From: Pseudoalteromonas rubra
GTDB lineage: Bacteria; Pseudomonadota; Gammaproteobacteria; Enterobacterales; Alteromonadaceae
Reading direction: 5' to 3'
Assembly: GCF_001482385.1 (NCBI RefSeq)
Contig: NZ_CP013611.1
Span: 3,355,501-3,419,500, forward strand
DNA: 64,000 nucleotides
Positions within the stretch are counted from its first letter, which is position 1. Each line of letters starts with the position of its first letter. The position numbers and the translations under genes are program-made. The notes beneath the pieces are model-generated. The model ran no database searches. It saw only the letters and a list, made by a program, of their open reading frames with translations, and was not told the origin of the DNA. Below are positions 35,114-46,618 of the stretch, in pieces.

Positions 35114-35502
35114 AGATACGACACATATTTGTATTTCTTTTAGTGCTTTTTTCTAATTATGCAAGGAGTGATAATATGGTTACTGCTGAAAGTATTGCAG
35201 AAAACTTGCCTGTGGTTATTTATGCAGATATATACGATGCAGAAAGCGAAAGTAAATATTTAAAATTCATCGAATGTGTTGCTAATGGTGCTGTTGATAA
35301 ACTTTCTCCTCAGGAGTTAAGTTCATTTAATAAGGAATTACAGGCATTTTCTGAAAAGGTAGATCAGGCTATGGGTAACATGGAACTGATCTTACAATCT
35401 GGGCCTCCACGGCCATCTACAGAGCTTATTGGCTTTATAAAAACCTTACAACCTATCATTGAGGGTTGTGAGAAAAAGTTAGGTATTAGAGTCGAATTTT
35501 AG
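35110..35502 (+). CDS. Exported small protein, possible orphan immunity gene
   Basis: A 130-residue protein whose ATG overlaps the stop of the preceding gene. Residues 1-20 (MKIRHIFVFLLVLFSNYARS) form a Sec signal peptide, so the protein is probably periplasmic. The mature part is helical with two cysteines that could form a disulfide (IECVANGA and IEGCEKKL). No family was recognised. It ends just before a strong terminator. A periplasmic immunity role is possible by analogy with the exported immunity proteins upstream, but unproven. Confidence 0.6.
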   Translation: MKIRHIFVFLLVLFSNYARSDNMVTAESIAENLPVVIYADIYDAESESKYLKFIECVANGAVDKLSPQELSSFNKELQAFSEKVDQAMGNMELILQSGPPRPSTELIGFIKTLQPIIEGCEKKLGIRVEF

Positions 35503-35520
35503 CTCAATTTGTAAGAGCTC

Positions 35521-35550
35521 AAAGCCCCAGGAACCCGCCGGGGCTTTTTT
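35521..35550 (+). terminator. Intrinsic terminator at the right end of the island
   Basis: AAAGCCCC (35521-35528) pairs with GGGGCTTT (from 35540) and six T complete the structure. It ends the two-gene orphan operon and also shields the convergent GGDEF-EAL gene. Confidence 0.9.
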
Positions 35551-35618
35551 GTTGAATTGTTGATTAGACACCGACCTAAAACTGTCGTACCAATTTAGAA
35601 CATAGCGTCAAACCCTGC

Positions 35619-35809
35619 ACAAAAAGACTAGCAGGCTGTTTTCTCAGATAAAATAGTTTGCAGCACGGCAGTGAGCTGCTCGACGGGCAATGGGCGCGAA
35701 ATGTAGTAGCCCTGACCATAATCAATGCCTATCTCCTTGAGAGCATCAAAGATCTCTTTACTCTCTACATATTCAGCCACTGAGCGTTTATCCAGCGAGT
35801 GGCTGATGT
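35619..35809. repeat. Right direct repeat of the toxin island
   Basis: Partner of 12657-12847, lying across the stop codon and final 60 codons of the intact GGDEF-EAL gene. A motif GACACCGACCTAAAACTGTC at 35567-35586, related to the motifs upstream of the transposase, lies just outside it. Confidence 0.9.
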
Positions 35810-38138
35810 CATTCACGGCTTTTACCAGTGCCAGATCTATGGGGTCATTGAGCATATCGCGCACAAACGAGCCGTCAATCTTAACATGTTGAGCTGGCAG
35901 CTGTTTTAAGTAGCTAAAGGTACTGAATCCGGTACCGAAATCATCAATAGAGAAGTGGCAGCCGAGCTCATTGAGCTTGGCAATCATCGCCTGTGTGGCG
36001 CTGAGGTTGTTGATACTGGCTGACTCAGTGATCTCAAAAATGATTGCACTGGCCGCGACCTGAAACTCCGCCAGGCAAGACTGAATATGGGGTAACAGGC
36101 GTTCATCGAGGAAAGATTGCGCGGATAAATTGACGGAGACCTGATGTAATTCAGGATGTCTGGCAATGGCGCGAATGCACTCGCGGATCACGCACTGATC
36201 CATCAGATAGGTATCGTTTAGCAACTCCAGTGCCGGGATAAACTGGTTTGGGTAGACCAGGTTGTCGTCTATACGCAGTCTTAATAAAGCCTCAAAATAG
36301 GCCACTTGATTGCGTTTAAAATCCCAAATTGGCTGGTAGTGCAGTTCAATGTGGTTATTTTGCAGCGCCTGACGAACATTGTGTCCCCATTCTAGGCCGG
36401 TTTGCAAGGTGCTGTTTTGCGCATCTTCTTTGCTGTAGCAGTGAACCAGGTTACGGCCTAAGTTTTTCGCAATATACAGCGCGATGTCGGCCTGCTTAAG
36501 GCACTCACTGGGATCACTGTTCTGGTGTGTGATCTGTGCTAAACCAATTGAGCAACTAATGGTATAACTGGCTTCTTCTGAATGAAACTGGTGATGCTCA
36601 ATGGCACTGCAGACACTCTCAGCCAGCATATGTGCATCCAGCAGGGGAGTATGTTTCAGTAAAATCGCAAACTCGTCACCCCCAATGCGGAAGATCAGGT
36701 GCTCATCTGCAATGTGCTCACCAAACAGTTGCGCAACCTCTTTGAGCACAATGTCACCTTGCTGGTGCCCTTTACTGTCATTGATGATCTTAAAGTGGTC
36801 CAGATCAATATAGATCAACGCATGTTCAAGCTGTGCGTCTTGCTTAGCCTGTTCACAGAATTGGTTTAATTGCTGATCGAAGTAGTAGCGGTTATGCAGT
36901 CCCGTCAGGGTGTCGTGTAAGGCAAGGTGGCGTAACTGAAGTTCAGCCTGCTTGCGCTCGTGAATATTGTCTATGGTTGCTGTAATGGTGGCAGTGCTGG
37001 TGACGTTTTTTATCAGCTGAAAACGACATTCAACCCAGATTGGGCAGAGGTTACTTTGCATCACCTGTAGTTCAAGCAGCGCCGATTGTTGCTCGCCTTG
37101 CTGGACCTTGGTCAGGACGGTCGCCAGTTTTTCCCGGTGCTCTGTCAGTACGTAGTCGAACATACTGGTATGCATGCTGGCCTTGAGTTTGTGACCCACC
37201 AGCTGCTCCCAGGCCGGATTTAAAAAGCGGATCACGCCCGCAGTGTCCAGTTCCATCACCACCGTATTGAGATGCAGCAAAATGCGCTGGTGTGCCGAGA
37301 ACAAGTCTTTGTACCGTCGCTCACTGCGACTCAGCTGCTCAACTTTTTCGGCAAATTCGGCGTAACTCACCATAAAGTCTTCACGACGGGCTGCGTGGTC
37401 GCATACTTTGCTGAGTAAAGACAGATCATAAGGTGCCCGGACAAAATCGGTAACGCCCAGCAAGAGCAGTTGCTCGGCATAGTCGGCATCACGGTTGTCT
37501 ATGATGGTTACAATGGCCTGACTGGGTTTGTGCTGCAAAATATTGGCAACCAGCTCCTTACCTGAGTCACTGTGTGTTGCTGTGGCATCCAGCAAGACAA
37601 TGGCAAACTCATTTTGTAAAAACTGTGACATCGCCCCATTGGTGGTGGTGACGTGGGTGGTTGTAAAGTTCAGGGACAAGTGCTGACAGATCTCATCGGC
37701 ACGTGTTTGATCCGGCTCGAGTAACAACAGGTTTAAGCGACTGCTTTTTTCCAGATGTGTAGATAAAACATTTGCCAGTACCTGAGGCAGTACATCCTGA
37801 CGCTCCAGAGGCAATACCGCATCTATGCTGTAACTGCGAGCTGTGGTTTCGGCAATACGCTCACAATAGGTGGGAGGCGTCAGTACAATCGGGGTATTCT
37901 TTGGCGTTTTTAATAGTCCTGAGCGCACCATACGAGAAAATCGCCAGCCATCAATTTTTCCGACATTCAGCCCGGTAATGATCAAATCTACGGCTTGTTG
38001 CTTTAATACGCCCAATGCCGCTTGTGTATCACTGTGCTCAACGATGCGAAAGACATTGAGCGAGGACAAGGTTTTGACGATCAGCTGGCGCTCTTGTTGA
38101 TCTGCATTAACCAGCAATAGTGTGAGTTGCTTTGCCAT
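35628..38138 (-). CDS. REC-PAS-GGDEF-EAL cyclic-di-GMP enzyme
   Basis: An 836-residue soluble signalling protein. Residues 1-120 and 135-250 resemble two receiver domains (LTLLLVNADQQERQLIVKTL, LNLLLLEPDQTRADEICQHL), though the usual phospho-acceptor aspartates are not all evident. A PAS domain spans about 275-400, GGDEF about 405-565 with RIGGDEF intact, and EAL about 580-830 with FEALLRL and DDFGTGFS. Both the diguanylate cyclase and phosphodiesterase halves may be active; one EAL motif reads AEYVES instead of AEGVE. The last 60 codons lie in the direct repeat of the island, so the present 3' end may have come with it. It is a single gene, divergent from queA. Confidence 0.92.
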   Translation of the reverse strand: MAKQLTLLLVNADQQERQLIVKTLSSLNVFRIVEHSDTQAALGVLKQQAVDLIITGLNVGKIDGWRFSRMVRSGLLKTPKNTPIVLTPPTYCERIAETTARSYSIDAVLPLERQDVLPQVLANVLSTHLEKSSRLNLLLLEPDQTRADEICQHLSLNFTTTHVTTTNGAMSQFLQNEFAIVLLDATATHSDSGKELVANILQHKPSQAIVTIIDNRDADYAEQLLLLGVTDFVRAPYDLSLLSKVCDHAARREDFMVSYAEFAEKVEQLSRSERRYKDLFSAHQRILLHLNTVVMELDTAGVIRFLNPAWEQLVGHKLKASMHTSMFDYVLTEHREKLATVLTKVQQGEQQSALLELQVMQSNLCPIWVECRFQLIKNVTSTATITATIDNIHERKQAELQLRHLALHDTLTGLHNRYYFDQQLNQFCEQAKQDAQLEHALIYIDLDHFKIINDSKGHQQGDIVLKEVAQLFGEHIADEHLIFRIGGDEFAILLKHTPLLDAHMLAESVCSAIEHHQFHSEEASYTISCSIGLAQITHQNSDPSECLKQADIALYIAKNLGRNLVHCYSKEDAQNSTLQTGLEWGHNVRQALQNNHIELHYQPIWDFKRNQVAYFEALLRLRIDDNLVYPNQFIPALELLNDTYLMDQCVIRECIRAIARHPELHQVSVNLSAQSFLDERLLPHIQSCLAEFQVAASAIIFEITESASINNLSATQAMIAKLNELGCHFSIDDFGTGFSTFSYLKQLPAQHVKIDGSFVRDMLNDPIDLALVKAVNDISHSLDKRSVAEYVESKEIFDALKEIGIDYGQGYYISRPLPVEQLTAVLQTILSEKTAC

Positions 38139-38405
38139 GGTGTTACTGCCTTAAACCCATGAAATAAGTAAACAAGTTTTTGCCCTTTCAGTCAGTGATA
38201 TGGCTCGCTCTGCGCACCTGATATGTACCCGGAACTGAGAGGGACACAATGCGGCACGTTTTAGCTGCGAAATTTCGTACAATAGCGCCTAGATTAAAGC
38301 TATTTTTCTATACTGACAAGCGTTACATAGTTTTACCTCAACACTTGATTTAGCGTAGGCGGATCACTAGACTTGGCGCCTATTTGCATTAATTTGAGGT
38401 CTTCT

Positions 38406-39446
38406 ATGCGCGTTGCTGACTTTAGTTTTGAACTCCCTGATGAGCTGATCGCTCGCCACCCTAAAAAAGAACGCTCCAGTAGTCGTTTGTTGACACTGGA
38501 TGGCAACACTGGTGATTTACAGCACAAAGTGTTCAAGGACATTGTCGATTTGATCAATCCGGAAGATCTCATTATTTTCAATAATACCAAAGTGATCCCG
38601 GCGCGTATGTTCGGCCAAAAAGCCACGGGTGGTAAACTGGAAGTATTGGTTGAGCGCGTATTGGATGAGCACAGTGTGTTGGCACACGTGCGAGCCAGCA
38701 AATCGCCCAAAGAAGGCGCAGAGATACTGCTGGAAGGTAAGGCCAAAGCCACTATGGTTGCCCGTCACGGCGAGTTATTTGAGCTGAAGTTCCACGGCGA
38801 TGCATCGGTGTTATCGATTCTGGACGAGATTGGCCACATGCCGCTGCCTCCTTATATTGACCGTCCGGACGAAGAAGAAGACAAAGAGCGCTATCAGACG
38901 GTGTACGGTGAGAAGCCGGGCGCCGTTGCAGCGCCGACCGCAGGTCTGCATTTTGACGATGCGCTGATGGCCCAGTTAAAAGACAAGGGCGTTGAGATGG
39001 CGTTTGTGACGCTGCACGTTGGGGCGGGGACTTTCCAGCCTGTGCGTGTGGATGATGTGAATGACCACCAAATGCACTCTGAGTATATTGAGGTACCTCA
39101 GGAAGTCGTTGATGCCATTGCCGCTGCACGTCAGCGTGGCGGTCGGGTTATTGCGATTGGCACGACCTCGGTGCGTTCACTGGAGTCAGCAGCCAAAGCG
39201 CATCCGGATGAGCTGAAGCCCTTTTATGGCGACACCGATATCTTCATTTACCCGGGCTATCAGTTCCAGCTGGTTGACGCCATGGTGACCAATTTTCATC
39301 TGCCTGAGTCTACCTTGATCATGCTGGTGAGTGCCTTTTCGGGGCAGTCGCATATCATGCATGCCTATGAGACGGCGATTGCCGAGCAATATCGTTTCTT
39401 TAGTTACGGTGATGCGATGTTCCTGACCAGGCAGGACAAGGCGTAA
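38406..39446 (+). CDS. queA: tRNA preQ1(34) ribosyltransferase-isomerase QueA
   Basis: QueA uses the ribosyl part of S-adenosylmethionine to convert preQ1 in the tRNA wobble position to epoxyqueuosine. The start at 38406 ([19 protein letters not shown]) matches the family N-terminus, and an upstream in-frame ATG at 38373 is rejected. The 346-residue product carries the conserved blocks [47 protein letters not shown] and [18 protein letters not shown]. It precedes tgt, which performs the previous step of the same pathway, with a terminator between them. Confidence 0.97.
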   Translation: MRVADFSFELPDELIARHPKKERSSSRLLTLDGNTGDLQHKVFKDIVDLINPEDLIIFNNTKVIPARMFGQKATGGKLEVLVERVLDEHSVLAHVRASKSPKEGAEILLEGKAKATMVARHGELFELKFHGDASVLSILDEIGHMPLPPYIDRPDEEEDKERYQTVYGEKPGAVAAPTAGLHFDDALMAQLKDKGVEMAFVTLHVGAGTFQPVRVDDVNDHQMHSEYIEVPQEVVDAIAAARQRGGRVIAIGTTSVRSLESAAKAHPDELKPFYGDTDIFIYPGYQFQLVDAMVTNFHLPESTLIMLVSAFSGQSHIMHAYETAIAEQYRFFSYGDAMFLTRQDKA

Positions 39447-39451
39447 ATGAT

Positions 39452-39480
39452 AAAAACCCAGCATTAAGGCTGGGTTTTTC
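39452..39480 (+). terminator. Terminator between queA and tgt
   Basis: AAAAACCCAGC and GCTGGGTTTTT form a strong stem with loop ATTAAG, directly after the queA stop. tgt must therefore have its own promoter; a weak extended -10 (TGGTAGAAT, about 39551-39559) is visible. Confidence 0.88.
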
Positions 39481-39605
39481 TGTTTTAACCCCTGAATTCT
39501 GTGGCCCGGCGCTTTAAAGTGCTAATTTAGCCCCAATATTATTGCCACTATGGTAGAATCGGACGGTTTTCAGTATAGCCAGGTATCGCATCTGGCTAAG
39601 AGTAA

Positions 39606-40760
<1,155 letters not shown>

Positions 40761-40793
40761 CAGTTTGCAATAAAAATTAAATGAGGAAGAGCT

Positions 40794-41132
40794 ATGAGCT
40801 TATTTATGTCTAGCGCGCATGCCAGTACGGCAGCCGCAGCACCAGCCGGTGGCGAGTGGAGCATGTTGATCATGCTGGGTATTTTTGGTCTGGTATTTTA
40901 TTTCCTGATCTACCGCCCGCAAGCGAAGCGTGTAAAAGAGCATAAAGATCTGATGGGGGCGCTGACCAAAGGTGATGAAGTACTAACTCAGGGTGGCCTG
41001 GTTGGTAAAATCTCTAAGGTTGCAGAAGACAAAGATTTTATCGTTATTGCCCTGAATGATCAGGCGGAAGTAACGGTACAAAAATCAGCGGTATCAGCTG
41101 TGCTACCAAAAGGCACAATGAAGTCGCTATAA
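40794..41132 (+). CDS. yajC: Preprotein translocase accessory subunit YajC
   Basis: A 112-residue inner-membrane protein with one membrane helix (residues about 23-42, MLIMLGIFGLVFYFLIYRPQ) and a cytoplasmic domain with KRVKEHKDLMGALTKGDEVL and TQGGLVGKISKV. YajC associates with SecDF in the Sec holocomplex. ATG at 40794 follows GAGGAAGAGC. It lies 21 bases before secD in one operon. Confidence 0.97.
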   Translation: MSLFMSSAHASTAAAAPAGGEWSMLIMLGIFGLVFYFLIYRPQAKRVKEHKDLMGALTKGDEVLTQGGLVGKISKVAEDKDFIVIALNDQAEVTVQKSAVSAVLPKGTMKSL

Positions 41133-41153
41133 ACTAGCAATAAGGATGATCCA

Positions 41154-43013
41154 GTGTTAAACAAGTATCCAATGTGGAAATATTTACTTGTGCTCGCTGT
41201 ATTGGCCGTAGGTATTTTATACGCTACACCAAACCTGTATGGCCGTGACCCGGCCATACAGGTTTCTGGTACTAAAGGTACCAATGCCGATCTCAGTGTG
41301 CTCGACCAGGTAAATAAAACACTTAAAGACAATAGCCTCACCGTCAAATCGACTGCCCTTGAAAATGGCCAGGTGTTGATCCGTTTCACCAATGTTGAAG
41401 ATCAGCTAAAGGCGCAGGATCTGCTGCGTAATACCCTGAGTGACGATTATATCTCCGCCATTAACATGTCGCCTGCACAGCCTGACTGGTTAAAGAATTT
41501 AGGTGCAAACCCAATGAAGCTGGGTCTGGACCTGAGCGGTGGTGTTCATTTTACGATGGAAGTGGACATGGCAACGGCCATGGACAAAGCATTCGAACAG
41601 ATGGAACAGGATTATAAGAGCGATCTAAGAGAAGAAAAACTACGTTATCGCTCTATTCGTCGTGTAGCCAACAGTGACCGTATTCAGGTGGTCATGCGTT
41701 CTGATGAAGACAGAGATGCGGCTGAGCGTTTTCTTAAAAAACGTTACCCGGGCAATCTGTTTATCAATGACAGCAGCAACGGCCTGGCGTTTTTCTCAAC
41801 GCTGAGCGAGCCTAAAATCAAAGAACTGCGTGACTACGCCATCAAACAAAACGAAACCATCATTCGTAACCGGATCAACCAGCTGGGCGTGGCTGAGCCG
41901 AACGTACAACGCCAAGGTGCGGAACGTATTATCGTTCAGCTGCCAGGTGTGCAGGACACCGCGCGTGCAAAAGAAATCTTAGGCGCGACTGCAACGCTGG
42001 AATTCCGTGAAGTTGACCAAAATGCCGATGCCCGAGCGGCGGCGCAGGGTCGTGTGCCTCCGGGTTCTGAAGTGATCATGCACCAGGCCGGTTATCCTGT
42101 TGTTGTGAAAAAGCGGGTGGTACTGGAAGGGTCGCACATCACTGGCGCACAGTCTGGTCTTGATGAGTATCAACGCCCTAAAGTAAGCATCAACCTGGAT
42201 AGCAAAGGTGGTGCGAAAATGAGTGCCTTTACCAAACGCGCGATTGGTAAACCGATGGCAACTGTTTTCATTGAATACAAGCCGTCAGGTAAAGTCGACA
42301 AAAATGGTAAAGCGCTGCCGCCAATCAAAGTGGAAGAAGTCATCAATGTGGCAACTATCCAGGCGCGTTTGAACAGTTCTTTCCAAATCACTGGTATTAA
42401 CACGCCGGCAGAAGCCCATAACCTGAGCCTGTTGCTGCGAGCTGGGGCACTGGTTGCACCGATCCAAATTGTTGAAGAGCGTACGGTGGGTCCTAGCTTA
42501 GGTCAGGAAAACATCCAGGCTGGTATGACTGCGGTTGTGCTGGGCTTTGCGTTTGTACTGGCATTTATGCTGATGTACTACAAAGGCTTTGGTCTGGTTG
42601 CGAACCTGGCGTTGGCTGCCAACCTGGTCATGATTGTGGGCGTTATGTCGATGATCCCAGGGGCCACGCTGACGTTACCTGGTATTGCCGGTATTGTACT
42701 AACTGTCGGTATGGCAGTTGATGCTAATGTACTGATTTTCGAGCGTATTCGTGAAGAGCTGGGTGAAGGACGTAGTCCTCAGCAAGCTGTTCATCATGGT
42801 TATGACAGCGCCTTCAGCACCATTTTCGACGCCAACATCACCACGCTGATTGCTGCGGTGATCCTGTTCTCAGTGGGGACGGGTCCGATCGCAGGTTTCG
42901 CAGTGACACTGGCTATTGGTATCTTAACGTCGATGTTTACAGCTATCGTCGGTACTCGTGCGGTGATCAATGCGGTCATCGGTGGCAAGCGAATTAACTC
43001 GCTTTCAATCTAG
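41154..43013 (+). CDS. secD: Protein translocase subunit SecD
   Basis: SecD with SecF uses the proton gradient to pull exported proteins through the SecYEG channel. The 619-residue protein begins at GTG with AAGGA upstream. It has an N-terminal helix, a large periplasmic domain with the first-domain motif [15 protein letters not shown] and [18 protein letters not shown], and a C-terminal six-helix RND-type part with [20 protein letters not shown]. Length matches E. coli SecD (615). Confidence 0.98.
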   Translation: MLNKYPMWKYLLVLAVLAVGILYATPNLYGRDPAIQVSGTKGTNADLSVLDQVNKTLKDNSLTVKSTALENGQVLIRFTNVEDQLKAQDLLRNTLSDDYISAINMSPAQPDWLKNLGANPMKLGLDLSGGVHFTMEVDMATAMDKAFEQMEQDYKSDLREEKLRYRSIRRVANSDRIQVVMRSDEDRDAAERFLKKRYPGNLFINDSSNGLAFFSTLSEPKIKELRDYAIKQNETIIRNRINQLGVAEPNVQRQGAERIIVQLPGVQDTARAKEILGATATLEFREVDQNADARAAAQGRVPPGSEVIMHQAGYPVVVKKRVVLEGSHITGAQSGLDEYQRPKVSINLDSKGGAKMSAFTKRAIGKPMATVFIEYKPSGKVDKNGKALPPIKVEEVINVATIQARLNSSFQITGINTPAEAHNLSLLLRAGALVAPIQIVEERTVGPSLGQENIQAGMTAVVLGFAFVLAFMLMYYKGFGLVANLALAANLVMIVGVMSMIPGATLTLPGIAGIVLTVGMAVDANVLIFERIREELGEGRSPQQAVHHGYDSAFSTIFDANITTLIAAVILFSVGTGPIAGFAVTLAIGILTSMFTAIVGTRAVINAVIGGKRINSLSI

Positions 43014-43022
43014 GAGACGGAC

Positions 43023-43964
43023 ATGCAGTTATTAAGAATTAAAGATACCATCCGTTTTATGTCGGCACGTAAAGTGTCAATGGCATTTTCTGCGCTACTG
43101 ATCCTGGCATCTATTTTTAGCCTGACGTTCAAAGGCATGAACATGGGTCTGGATTTCACTGGTGGTACGGCAGTAGAAGTGGGCTTTTCGCAGCCTGCTG
43201 ACTTACCAAAAGTACGTAGTACGCTGGCAGAGAATGGCTTCCCGGATGCATCGGTCACGCTGTTTGGTTCAAGTCAGGACGTGCTGGTACGTTTGGCCCC
43301 GCGGGATGATGTGAAAGCTGAAATCCTGGGTAACCAGCTGGTTGATGCGCTGAAGCAGGTCGACAGCAATGTTGAAATGCGCCGTATCGAGTTCGTTGGC
43401 CCGAGTGTGGGTGAGGACCTCAAAGAGCAGGGCGGTCTGGCAATGCTGACTGCACTGTTGTGTATCCTTATCTATGTCGCGTTTCGTTTCGAATGGCGTT
43501 TCGCGGTGGGCGCAGTTGCCGCTTTGTTCCACGATGTGATCCTGACCATGGGCTTGTTCTCATTGCTGGGACTGGAATTCGACCTGACGATCCTGGCCGC
43601 GATCCTTGCCGTGATAGGTTACTCACTGAACGATACTATCGTTGTATCGGACCGGATCCGCGAAAACTTCCGTAAGGTCCGTATCGATGACACGTTGGAG
43701 ATTATTGATATCTCGTTGACGCAAACACTGAACCGGACATTAGTGACATCAATCACAACCATTCTGGTATTGGTTGCCTTGTTTGTCTGGGGTGGCCAGA
43801 CCATCCATGGGTTTGCAACGGCCTTGTTATTCGGTGTATTCATCGGTACTTACTCATCAGTCTATGTCGCCAGTTCAGTAGCGGTTGCGATGGGCGTGAG
43901 TAAGGAAGACCTGATCCCGGTTGAAGTGGAAAAAGAAGGCGCCGATCTGGATGCCATGCCATAA
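43023..43964 (+). CDS. secF: Protein translocase subunit SecF
   Basis: Partner of SecD, 9 bases downstream. The 313-residue protein shows the N-terminal NMGLDFTGGTAVEVGF motif, a periplasmic domain and the conserved GYSLNDTIVVSDRIRENFR helix, with NRTLVTSITTILVLVALF further on. Length fits the family (about 310-325). A strong terminator follows. Confidence 0.98.
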   Translation: MQLLRIKDTIRFMSARKVSMAFSALLILASIFSLTFKGMNMGLDFTGGTAVEVGFSQPADLPKVRSTLAENGFPDASVTLFGSSQDVLVRLAPRDDVKAEILGNQLVDALKQVDSNVEMRRIEFVGPSVGEDLKEQGGLAMLTALLCILIYVAFRFEWRFAVGAVAALFHDVILTMGLFSLLGLEFDLTILAAILAVIGYSLNDTIVVSDRIRENFRKVRIDDTLEIIDISLTQTLNRTLVTSITTILVLVALFVWGGQTIHGFATALLFGVFIGTYSSVYVASSVAVAMGVSKEDLIPVEVEKEGADLDAMP

Positions 43965-43983
43965 TTAGCCAACTAGCTAACGG

Positions 43984-44010
43984 AAGCCGCGATTGTATCG
44001 CGGCTTTTTT
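43984..44010 (+). terminator. Terminator of the tgt-yajC-secDF cluster
   Basis: AGCCGCGAT (43985-43993) and ATCGCGGCT close a stem with a short TGT loop, followed by six T. Confidence 0.92.
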
Positions 44011-44030
44011 GTGAGAACGGGGGAAATACT

Positions 44031-44615
44031 ATGCGTAAGGAATGTGCAGCGGCACTCGTTTGCTTATCTCTATTCGGGTGCACGGAGCCATCAGGGCAGG
44101 CGGCTAATGCCCAGGCTGCGACATCTGATCAGCAGGGCAGTGGCATTGAACCGTATGCGCTGTTAGCCAGCGAGTTACTGACAGACATTCGTATCCAGCG
44201 TGATGCAGGGGTGATCCAGGCGCGTGCAGATGACCTGATACAGCAAAGTGATGTGGTCCTGGATGCCTTTAAACTGGCTTATCCACAGTGCCGGTCTTAT
44301 CTGGATATGGTATTGACGCTTAGAGCGTCTTTGGCAGAGATGTCTCTTGCAACACTGGAGCAAGACTATCATGGCGATGGCAAGTTGCCTGAGTTACCCG
44401 ATCCGGTGTGCTATCATAGCAAAGATTTGGTGGTGCATCCTGCAACGGTTTTGGTGATGGCAAAAGGGGGACTTGCAGGCGACGACGCGTATTTGGAAGC
44501 AGAGCTGGAAATGGTTGAGGCCATGGCTCATATTGAACAGGTAAAACAAGCGTTTAGGCGCGCTGAGGTGAGTACGGAGCAACAGCAAGTTGCAAATGAT
44601 TCAACATCAAATTAG
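44031..44615 (+). CDS. Lipoprotein of unknown function
   Basis: A 194-residue predicted lipoprotein: residues 1-17 (MRKECAAALVCLSLFGC) end in the lipobox LFGC. The mature part is mostly helical with no recognised domain; cysteines occur in AYPQCRSYLDM and DPVCYHSKD. It stands alone between the secF terminator and the EAL protein. Function cannot be assigned. The lipoprotein signal is clear, so the gene call is reasonably secure. Confidence 0.75.
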   Translation: MRKECAAALVCLSLFGCTEPSGQAANAQAATSDQQGSGIEPYALLASELLTDIRIQRDAGVIQARADDLIQQSDVVLDAFKLAYPQCRSYLDMVLTLRASLAEMSLATLEQDYHGDGKLPELPDPVCYHSKDLVVHPATVLVMAKGGLAGDDAYLEAELEMVEAMAHIEQVKQAFRRAEVSTEQQQVANDSTSN

Positions 44616-44702
44616 GTACATTCGTCTTTTTGACATATAACTGTCATGTAAAATTGATAATTTGCTCGATTATCAATCAACCCTCATCTTGGTCATCAAG
44701 CA

Positions 44703-46490
44703 GTGGACTCAACGCAGATCCTTTTGGATGAAATCATCGCTAACAAAACCGTTTATACGGCATTCCAGCCAATCTATGACTTGGCAAAGGAGCAGGTGCT
44801 GGGCTTCGAGGCTTTGAGCCGCGGCAAGCGTGGTTCTGTGTTGGAGCAACCTGATAGTTTGTTCGCTGCTGCCAGTCGCTATGATAGGCTGTCGGAGCTG
44901 GAATTGTTGTGCCGTCAAAGGGCCATTACACAATTTGTGGCGCAACAGTTGCCCGGTAAGCTGTTTCTCAATGTCAGCCCAAAGGCACTGCTGGATCCCC
45001 GTCACCCAAGAGGAGAGACCTTACACCTGGTCGAACAGGCCGGACTGGCAGCCAGTCGTATTGTGATTGAAGTGACAGAGCAGGATAAGGTCGATGATGG
45101 CTTCTTGTTGTTAAAGACCATAGCGCATTACCGCCAGCTGGGCTTCACGATAGCGATTGATGACTTAGGTGCCGGATACTCCGGGCTGAAGCAGTGGTCA
45201 GAATTATGCCCTGACTTTGTGAAAGTGGATCGCTATTTTATTGACTATTGCGACCAGAGTATCGTTAAACGAGAGTTTCTCAAGTCTATTATTGAACTGG
45301 CTAAGGCAACCAATACTGCGGTGATCGCAGAGGGTATTGAGCGTATGGAAGAGCTCGCATTGCTGGAGCAATTAGGGATTGTTAATGCGCAGGGGTATTT
45401 GTTGGCCAAGCCAAGTGAGCAGCCCTGCCTGGAGATGATCAATCTGGCACAGCATCGTCATAGTGGCAGCAAGGATAACCCATTTGAGCAGTCTATTGCG
45501 ATTGGCTGGTTGGCCAAGGATGTTGCTGCAATTCACATCTGCACGCAGTGCCTGGATGCTCATCGACATTTTGAACGGGATAAACGGCTGATGAGTCTGA
45601 CAGTCGTGAATGATGCAAGGCAGCCTGTTGGCTTGCTGCACCGGGATCAACTGACTGAAGTGTTTGCTGCCCCCTATGGTCATGCTTTATTCGATAAAAA
45701 GCCAGTGACCGAGTTAATGGACAAACAACCGCTGATTGTCGATGAGCAGGAACAACTCGACAGTGTCAGTCAACTGATCACCGAGCATGAATTCGATATC
45801 AGGCGTCATATTATCATTACCCGGGAAGGGTGTTATCTGGGCCTGGCACCTTTAAGGGATATCCTAAAGCATATTACGGACGAAAAAATCCGCCATGCGC
45901 AACACGCCAACCCGCTGACTATGCTGCCGGGTAATGTGGCTATCAATGAGGCCATTGAACAACGCTTACGAGCTATGCATGGATTCTCATTGGCTTACAT
46001 CGACCTTAATCATTTTAAACAGTTCAATGACCTTTATGGTTACGCCAGTGGTGACAGTGTGATTAAACTGCTGGCGGAGGTGACTGTTGCTGTGTGTAAA
46101 CACAGTCACTGCTTTGTCGGCCACATTGGTGGCGACGATTTTATGGTGGTGTTTGACAACGACGATGCTGAAAACCTGTGCCATGAGATTATTCAGCGGT
46201 TTGAAGCTCAGTCTAAGGCTTTCTTTACGCCAGAGCATGTCGCTGCTGGCGGTTACTGGGCCAGTAATCGTGAAGGCCAGAAGCAATTTGTGCCGTTACT
46301 GACCTTATCCATCGGGCTGGTATCGCCGGATGTGGAATCTTGTAGTAACAGTCATCAGGTTGCAGCATTGGCAACGGATGCGAAAAAAGAGGCCAAGCGC
46401 TATCGCAATAGTTATTTGTTTGTCTGTAATCGCCGCAAGCCCAGTGCACCGGTCGTGCGGTTAGAGGCGGTCAGTAGCTTAGCGACTTAA
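44703..46490 (+). CDS. EAL-CBS-GGDEF signalling protein
   Basis: A 595-residue cytoplasmic protein starting at GTG 44703; no strong ribosome binding site is seen. The EAL domain comes first (about 1-245) with GFEALSRG, FLNVSPKALLDP, VIEVTEQD, IDDLGAGYSG and AEGIERMEE, so phosphodiesterase residues are present. A pair of CBS-like segments (about 260-395) is followed by a GGDEF domain (about 405-570) with GHIGGDDFMVVF. GGDDF departs from GGDEF at the fourth residue, so cyclase activity is uncertain. The EAL-CBS-GGDEF order is a known arrangement of c-di-GMP regulators. No obvious operon partner. Confidence 0.88.
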   Translation: MDSTQILLDEIIANKTVYTAFQPIYDLAKEQVLGFEALSRGKRGSVLEQPDSLFAAASRYDRLSELELLCRQRAITQFVAQQLPGKLFLNVSPKALLDPRHPRGETLHLVEQAGLAASRIVIEVTEQDKVDDGFLLLKTIAHYRQLGFTIAIDDLGAGYSGLKQWSELCPDFVKVDRYFIDYCDQSIVKREFLKSIIELAKATNTAVIAEGIERMEELALLEQLGIVNAQGYLLAKPSEQPCLEMINLAQHRHSGSKDNPFEQSIAIGWLAKDVAAIHICTQCLDAHRHFERDKRLMSLTVVNDARQPVGLLHRDQLTEVFAAPYGHALFDKKPVTELMDKQPLIVDEQEQLDSVSQLITEHEFDIRRHIIITREGCYLGLAPLRDILKHITDEKIRHAQHANPLTMLPGNVAINEAIEQRLRAMHGFSLAYIDLNHFKQFNDLYGYASGDSVIKLLAEVTVAVCKHSHCFVGHIGGDDFMVVFDNDDAENLCHEIIQRFEAQSKAFFTPEHVAAGGYWASNREGQKQFVPLLTLSIGLVSPDVESCSNSHQVAALATDAKKEAKRYRNSYLFVCNRRKPSAPVVRLEAVSSLAT

Positions 46491-46618
46491 TTTAGCCAAT
46501 TACGACAACATAATCTCAGTTGAGTATTGTTGCAGTTAGGTGTAGTTTGGAGGTCAGGGTGATATGTCCTTTGATTGCACAATACAGGACTGACAATTCA
46601 ATATGAGCTAGGTGGTGT

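Noticed and set aside
12848..35618. Phage- or ICE-type island with an integrase
   Set aside because: No tyrosine or serine integrase, relaxase or structural phage gene is present. The only mobility gene is the Y1 transposase.
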